A DNA stretch of 7,247 bases from a bacterium HR25 (GTDB lineage Bacteria; Chloroflexota; Dehalococcoidia; SM23-28-2; HRbin24). The position numbers and the translations under genes were made by a program. The stretch is taken from assembly GCA_002898615.1 (NCBI GenBank), contig BEIB01000040.1, positions 1-7,247 on the forward strand, given 5' to 3'. Positions 6,076 through 7,247 of the stretch are shown here, in pieces. Numbering within the stretch: position 1 is the first letter of the stretch; each line of letters begins with the position of its first letter. A model generated the notes under the pieces. It worked only from the letters and a program-made list of their open reading frames with translations, searched no databases and was not told the origin of the DNA.

Positions 6076-6152
6076 CGGGGTGTGGCTCAGCCTGGTAGAG
6101 CACCTGGTTTGGGGCCAGGAGGTCGCCGGTTCAAATCCGGCCACCCCGACCA
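6076..6152 (+). tRNA. tRNA-Pro(UGG), CCA encoded
   Basis: A complete cloverleaf folds. The acceptor CGGGGTG/CACCCCG is at 6076-6082 and 6142-6148. The D-stem GCTC/GAGC is at 6085-6088 and 6098-6101. The anticodon stem CCTGG/CCAGG is at 6103-6107 and 6115-6119, with loop TTTGGGG. The five-base variable region AGGTC is followed by T-stem GCCGG/CCGGC with loop TTCAAAT. Discriminator A6149 is followed by a genomically encoded CCA. The anticodon at 6110-6112 is TGG with G at position 37, as expected for proline. UGG reads CCA and, with wobble, other proline codons. The 77-base gene has its own promoter and lies 37 bases after the operon. No second copy of its 3' end is visible downstream, so there is no evidence of integration at this tRNA within the window. 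Confidence 0.97.
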
Positions 6153-6485
6153 GCGGCCAGACACGGTGCACCTCCGAAAGCTCCCCGAAGCAGATACATG
6201 TCCCTCTGAGGGCCCTGCCGCCCCCGGGCGACCGCTCCGAACAGGGCGCGGGACGACAAATTCATCGCCAACTGTCAGGGATTTCCCCGAGTACCCTGCC
6301 GGCCATTTGGTTACCATAAGTGCATGGAAAAATCGATGGCCCGGCTCAGGAGGGCCTTCCCTATACTTCATGGTGCCGCATCTCTCCTGTGAGGCCCGTG
6401 TCCGAAGGGCCAGGGCCGCGTGGGCTGTGGAGGGGCGAGGGCTGCCCGGCCCCGCCCCATTTCGAGGCGAGGGGGCGGACGTGCG
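6153..6485 (+). other. 333-base stretch without a convincing gene
   Basis: Open frames crossing this stretch lack family resemblance and run through the tRNA or the next small gene. It holds a local AT-rich patch at about 6303-6335, a short inverted repeat CCAT/ATGG at 6314-6327, and a 5-base-pair hairpin GGCCC/GGGCC at 6338-6356 with no T-tract. A TATACT hexamer sits at 6362-6367 without a recognisable -35 or extended TG. No clear terminator for the tRNA is seen. The leader of the next small gene could begin here. Confidence 0.5.
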
Positions 6486-6680
6486 ATGAGGAACGAACAA
6501 GGCCTGAGGTCTGACCAGGGAGTGGCGGTGACAGAGGCAGACCGGCAGGAGAGGCTGGAGGCGTTGCGGCTGGCCATTCAGGCGAGCCACAGCATACGCT
6601 GCGAGAATGTCGGAGAGCTCCTGGTGGCCGCCGACGCTATCCTCCGCTGGCTCCATCAGGACGGCCGAGAGGAACGCTGA
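6486..6680 (+). CDS. Short hypothetical helical protein
   Basis: I do not recognise this 64-residue product. Starting at ATG 6486, AGGGGG at 6470-6475 lies 10 bases upstream. A second good start is GTG 6528, with AGGGAG at 6517-6522 five bases before it, which gives a 50-residue protein beginning MTEADRQERLEALRLA. The latter part, LEALRLAIQASH followed by NVGELLVAADAILRWLHQDG, reads as two amphipathic helices separated by a short polar turn. It resembles the general shape of small helical accessory or phage-derived proteins but points to no specific family. There is no signal peptide or membrane segment. It stands alone between two non-coding stretches, transcribed in the same direction as its neighbours. 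The third-position GC bias in the 6528-6680 part is consistent with coding. Confidence 0.5.
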   Translation: MRNEQGLRSDQGVAVTEADRQERLEALRLAIQASHSIRCENVGELLVAADAILRWLHQDGREER

Positions 6681-6712
6681 GGCCCGCCCCGCGGCCGGCC
6701 AGAGCCGGGGGC

Positions 6713-6777
6713 GCCGGTGGCCTTGGCAGGAGGCGGCCCCGCCGGGTGTGCCGCGTCCGCCGTCCTGCCGTACCGGC
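6713..6777 (+). repeat. Long two-stage hairpin downstream of the small hypothetical gene
   Basis: An inner stem pairs 6725-6736 with 6757-6769: 12 base pairs with G6762 bulged and a 20-base loop. An outer stem pairs GCCGGT 6713-6718 with ACCGGC 6772-6777. The stems are separated by an asymmetric internal loop. About 18 base pairs in 65 bases, mostly G-C, should fold stably in RNA. It has no T-tract, so it could be a factor-dependent terminator, an mRNA-protecting structure or part of a small RNA. Confidence 0.5.
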
Positions 6778-6805
6778 CGCTGACGCCCCGTCGGGCCAGA
6801 CCATC

Positions 6806-6831
6806 CCCCCGCTGGGGGCGGCCTTCGCCCC
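6806..6831 (+). repeat. Two overlapping, mutually exclusive hairpins
   Basis: CCCCC 6806-6810 can pair with GGGGG 6814-6818 around a 3-base loop, or GGGGCG 6815-6820 can pair with CGCCCC 6826-6831 around a 5-base loop. The shared G-run means only one can form at a time. In such GC-rich sequence this may be coincidental. Confidence 0.35.
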
Positions 6832-7052
6832 GCTCCGGGCCCTGTCTCAACATGAAATATGAGGGGCGGCCGTCCGTCCGCTAGACATGTTTGCCGAGCC
6901 GACGTAGCGCGGCCAGAACCGGGGCAGCCTGACGTCCTGACGGCCCGCCGATGGCCGAAAAGCGAGCCGATGGGCCAATGGTGCGCCCTGCGCTTCCGGC
7001 GCCGGCAGCGACGGCAGACCGCACAGGGGCGGACGCCGCTCCAGCCCTGGAC

Positions 7053-7058
7053 AGGAGG
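7053..7058 (+). promoter_or_regulatory. Ribosome binding site for the MBL-fold gene
   Basis: A perfect AGGAGG lies 9 bases before ATG 7068 and fixes the start of the gene running off the right edge. Confidence 0.65.
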
Positions 7059-7067
7059 AGTGACGAG

Positions 7068-7247
7068 ATGGGCATCCGGTTGTACGGCATCAACTACGGG
7101 TACATGGGGGCGGACAAGGAGTTTCTGCTCTTCCCCTCGCCCGGCTATATCCTGCACAGCCAGCGGCGGGAGGGGAGCAAGGTGTGGTACCGCTGCCCGG
7201 CCCTGGGCTACATCATCGAGCACCCGGAGGGGCGCATCCTCTTCGAG
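7068..7247 (+). CDS. MBL-fold hydrolase resembling N-acyl-homoserine lactonase family (partial, N terminus)
   Basis: The first 60 codons are present and the frame runs off the right edge. The start MGIRLYGINYGYMGADKEF is followed by a region ending in CPALGYIIEHPEGRILFE. That pattern (a short first strand with a small 'N/F-x-G' turn, a spacer, then 'P-x-x-x-Y/F-I-I-E-H-P-x-G-x-I-L-F') is the usual opening of the N-acyl-homoserine-lactonase-like metallo-beta-lactamase proteins, where DTG normally follows next. The metal-binding HxHxDH motif would lie further downstream, so activity cannot be judged. Members may open lactone rings of quorum-sensing signals, but many homologues act on other esters or lactones, so the substrate is not assigned. 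No signal peptide is visible. A strong Shine-Dalgarno supports the start. Confidence 0.7.
   Translation, partial: MGIRLYGINYGYMGADKEFLLFPSPGYILHSQRREGSKVWYRCPALGYIIEHPEGRILFE

Larger units (their letters stand above)
6681..7067 (+). other. 387-base intergenic stretch rich in inverted repeats
   Basis: No credible gene is seen on either strand. The first 170 bases are very GC-rich and hold the hairpins listed separately. The middle (6846-6892) is locally AT-richer and contains ACATG twice (6850 and 6885). Then come an 8-base near-tandem repeat (CCTGACGT/CCTGACGG, 6928-6943) and the related words GCCGATGGCC at 6947 and GCCGATGGGCC at 6966. The right end carries the leader of the hydrolase gene. 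I could not identify a convincing promoter for that gene. Confidence 0.5.

Noticed and set aside
6082..6489. Plus-strand open frame beginning MAQPGRAPGLG
   Set aside because: It starts inside tRNA-Pro; the opening peptide is the common artefact of translating that tRNA.
6120..7067. Integrated element at the tRNA-Pro gene
   Set aside because: No integrase, and no repeated tRNA 3' end visible downstream in the window.
6087..7223. Long open frame on the minus strand (378 codons)
   Set aside because: It runs antisense through the tRNA-Pro gene, the small gene and the hydrolase start. Its C-terminal end (GWPDLNRRPPGPK) is the well-known false peptide produced by translating the reverse strand of this tRNA. 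The composition is low-complexity Arg/Pro/Gly.

Overview
The window is GC-rich bacterial chromosome (roughly two-thirds G+C by eye), densely coded and almost entirely on the + strand. The host cannot be named from the sequence alone. Reliance on adenosylcobalamin-dependent (class II) ribonucleotide reductases, a PlsC-like acyltransferase with an altered HX4D motif, near-leaderless promoter spacing and strong GC3 bias would fit an uncultured Chloroflexota-type bacterium. An actinobacterial or other deep-branching GC-rich lineage is not excluded.

Left part (1-1358). The window opens inside the last 76 codons of one class II ribonucleotide reductase gene, ending in its Cys-rich zinc-ribbon tail. 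After a strong GC hairpin comes a two-gene unit: a DUF488 protein and a stand-alone PAS sensor domain, coupled by a one-base stop/start overlap. Facing them on the minus strand is a 43-codon gene for a six-cysteine mini-protein whose spacing resembles the zinc-ribbon tails of the two flanking reductases.

Centre (1359-6038). A complete second class II reductase (773 aa) starts just downstream of an extended -10 element. It is followed, at short spacings, by a PlsC/LPLAT-like acyltransferase, an eight-helix flippase-like membrane protein (LPG_synthase_TM/UPF0104) and a small protein resembling the DUF3291/antibiotic-biosynthesis-monooxygenase fold. The four genes probably form one transcription unit joining deoxyribonucleotide synthesis to a membrane-lipid module, although the functional link is only co-location.

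Right part (6035-7247). A good promoter, overlapping the stop codon of the last operon gene, drives a tRNA-Pro(UGG) gene with encoded CCA. Beyond it, coding is sparse: a 333-base stretch without a convincing gene, a short hypothetical helical protein, and a 387-base stretch rich in inverted repeats. The window ends with the first 60 codons of a metallo-beta-lactamase-fold hydrolase resembling the N-acyl-homoserine-lactonase family.

The most unusual points are the two different-subtype class II reductases about 1.1 kb apart with a tail-like Cys-rich mini-protein between them, and the acyltransferase lacking the usual catalytic Asp. No CRISPR array, insertion sequence or phage module is visible.
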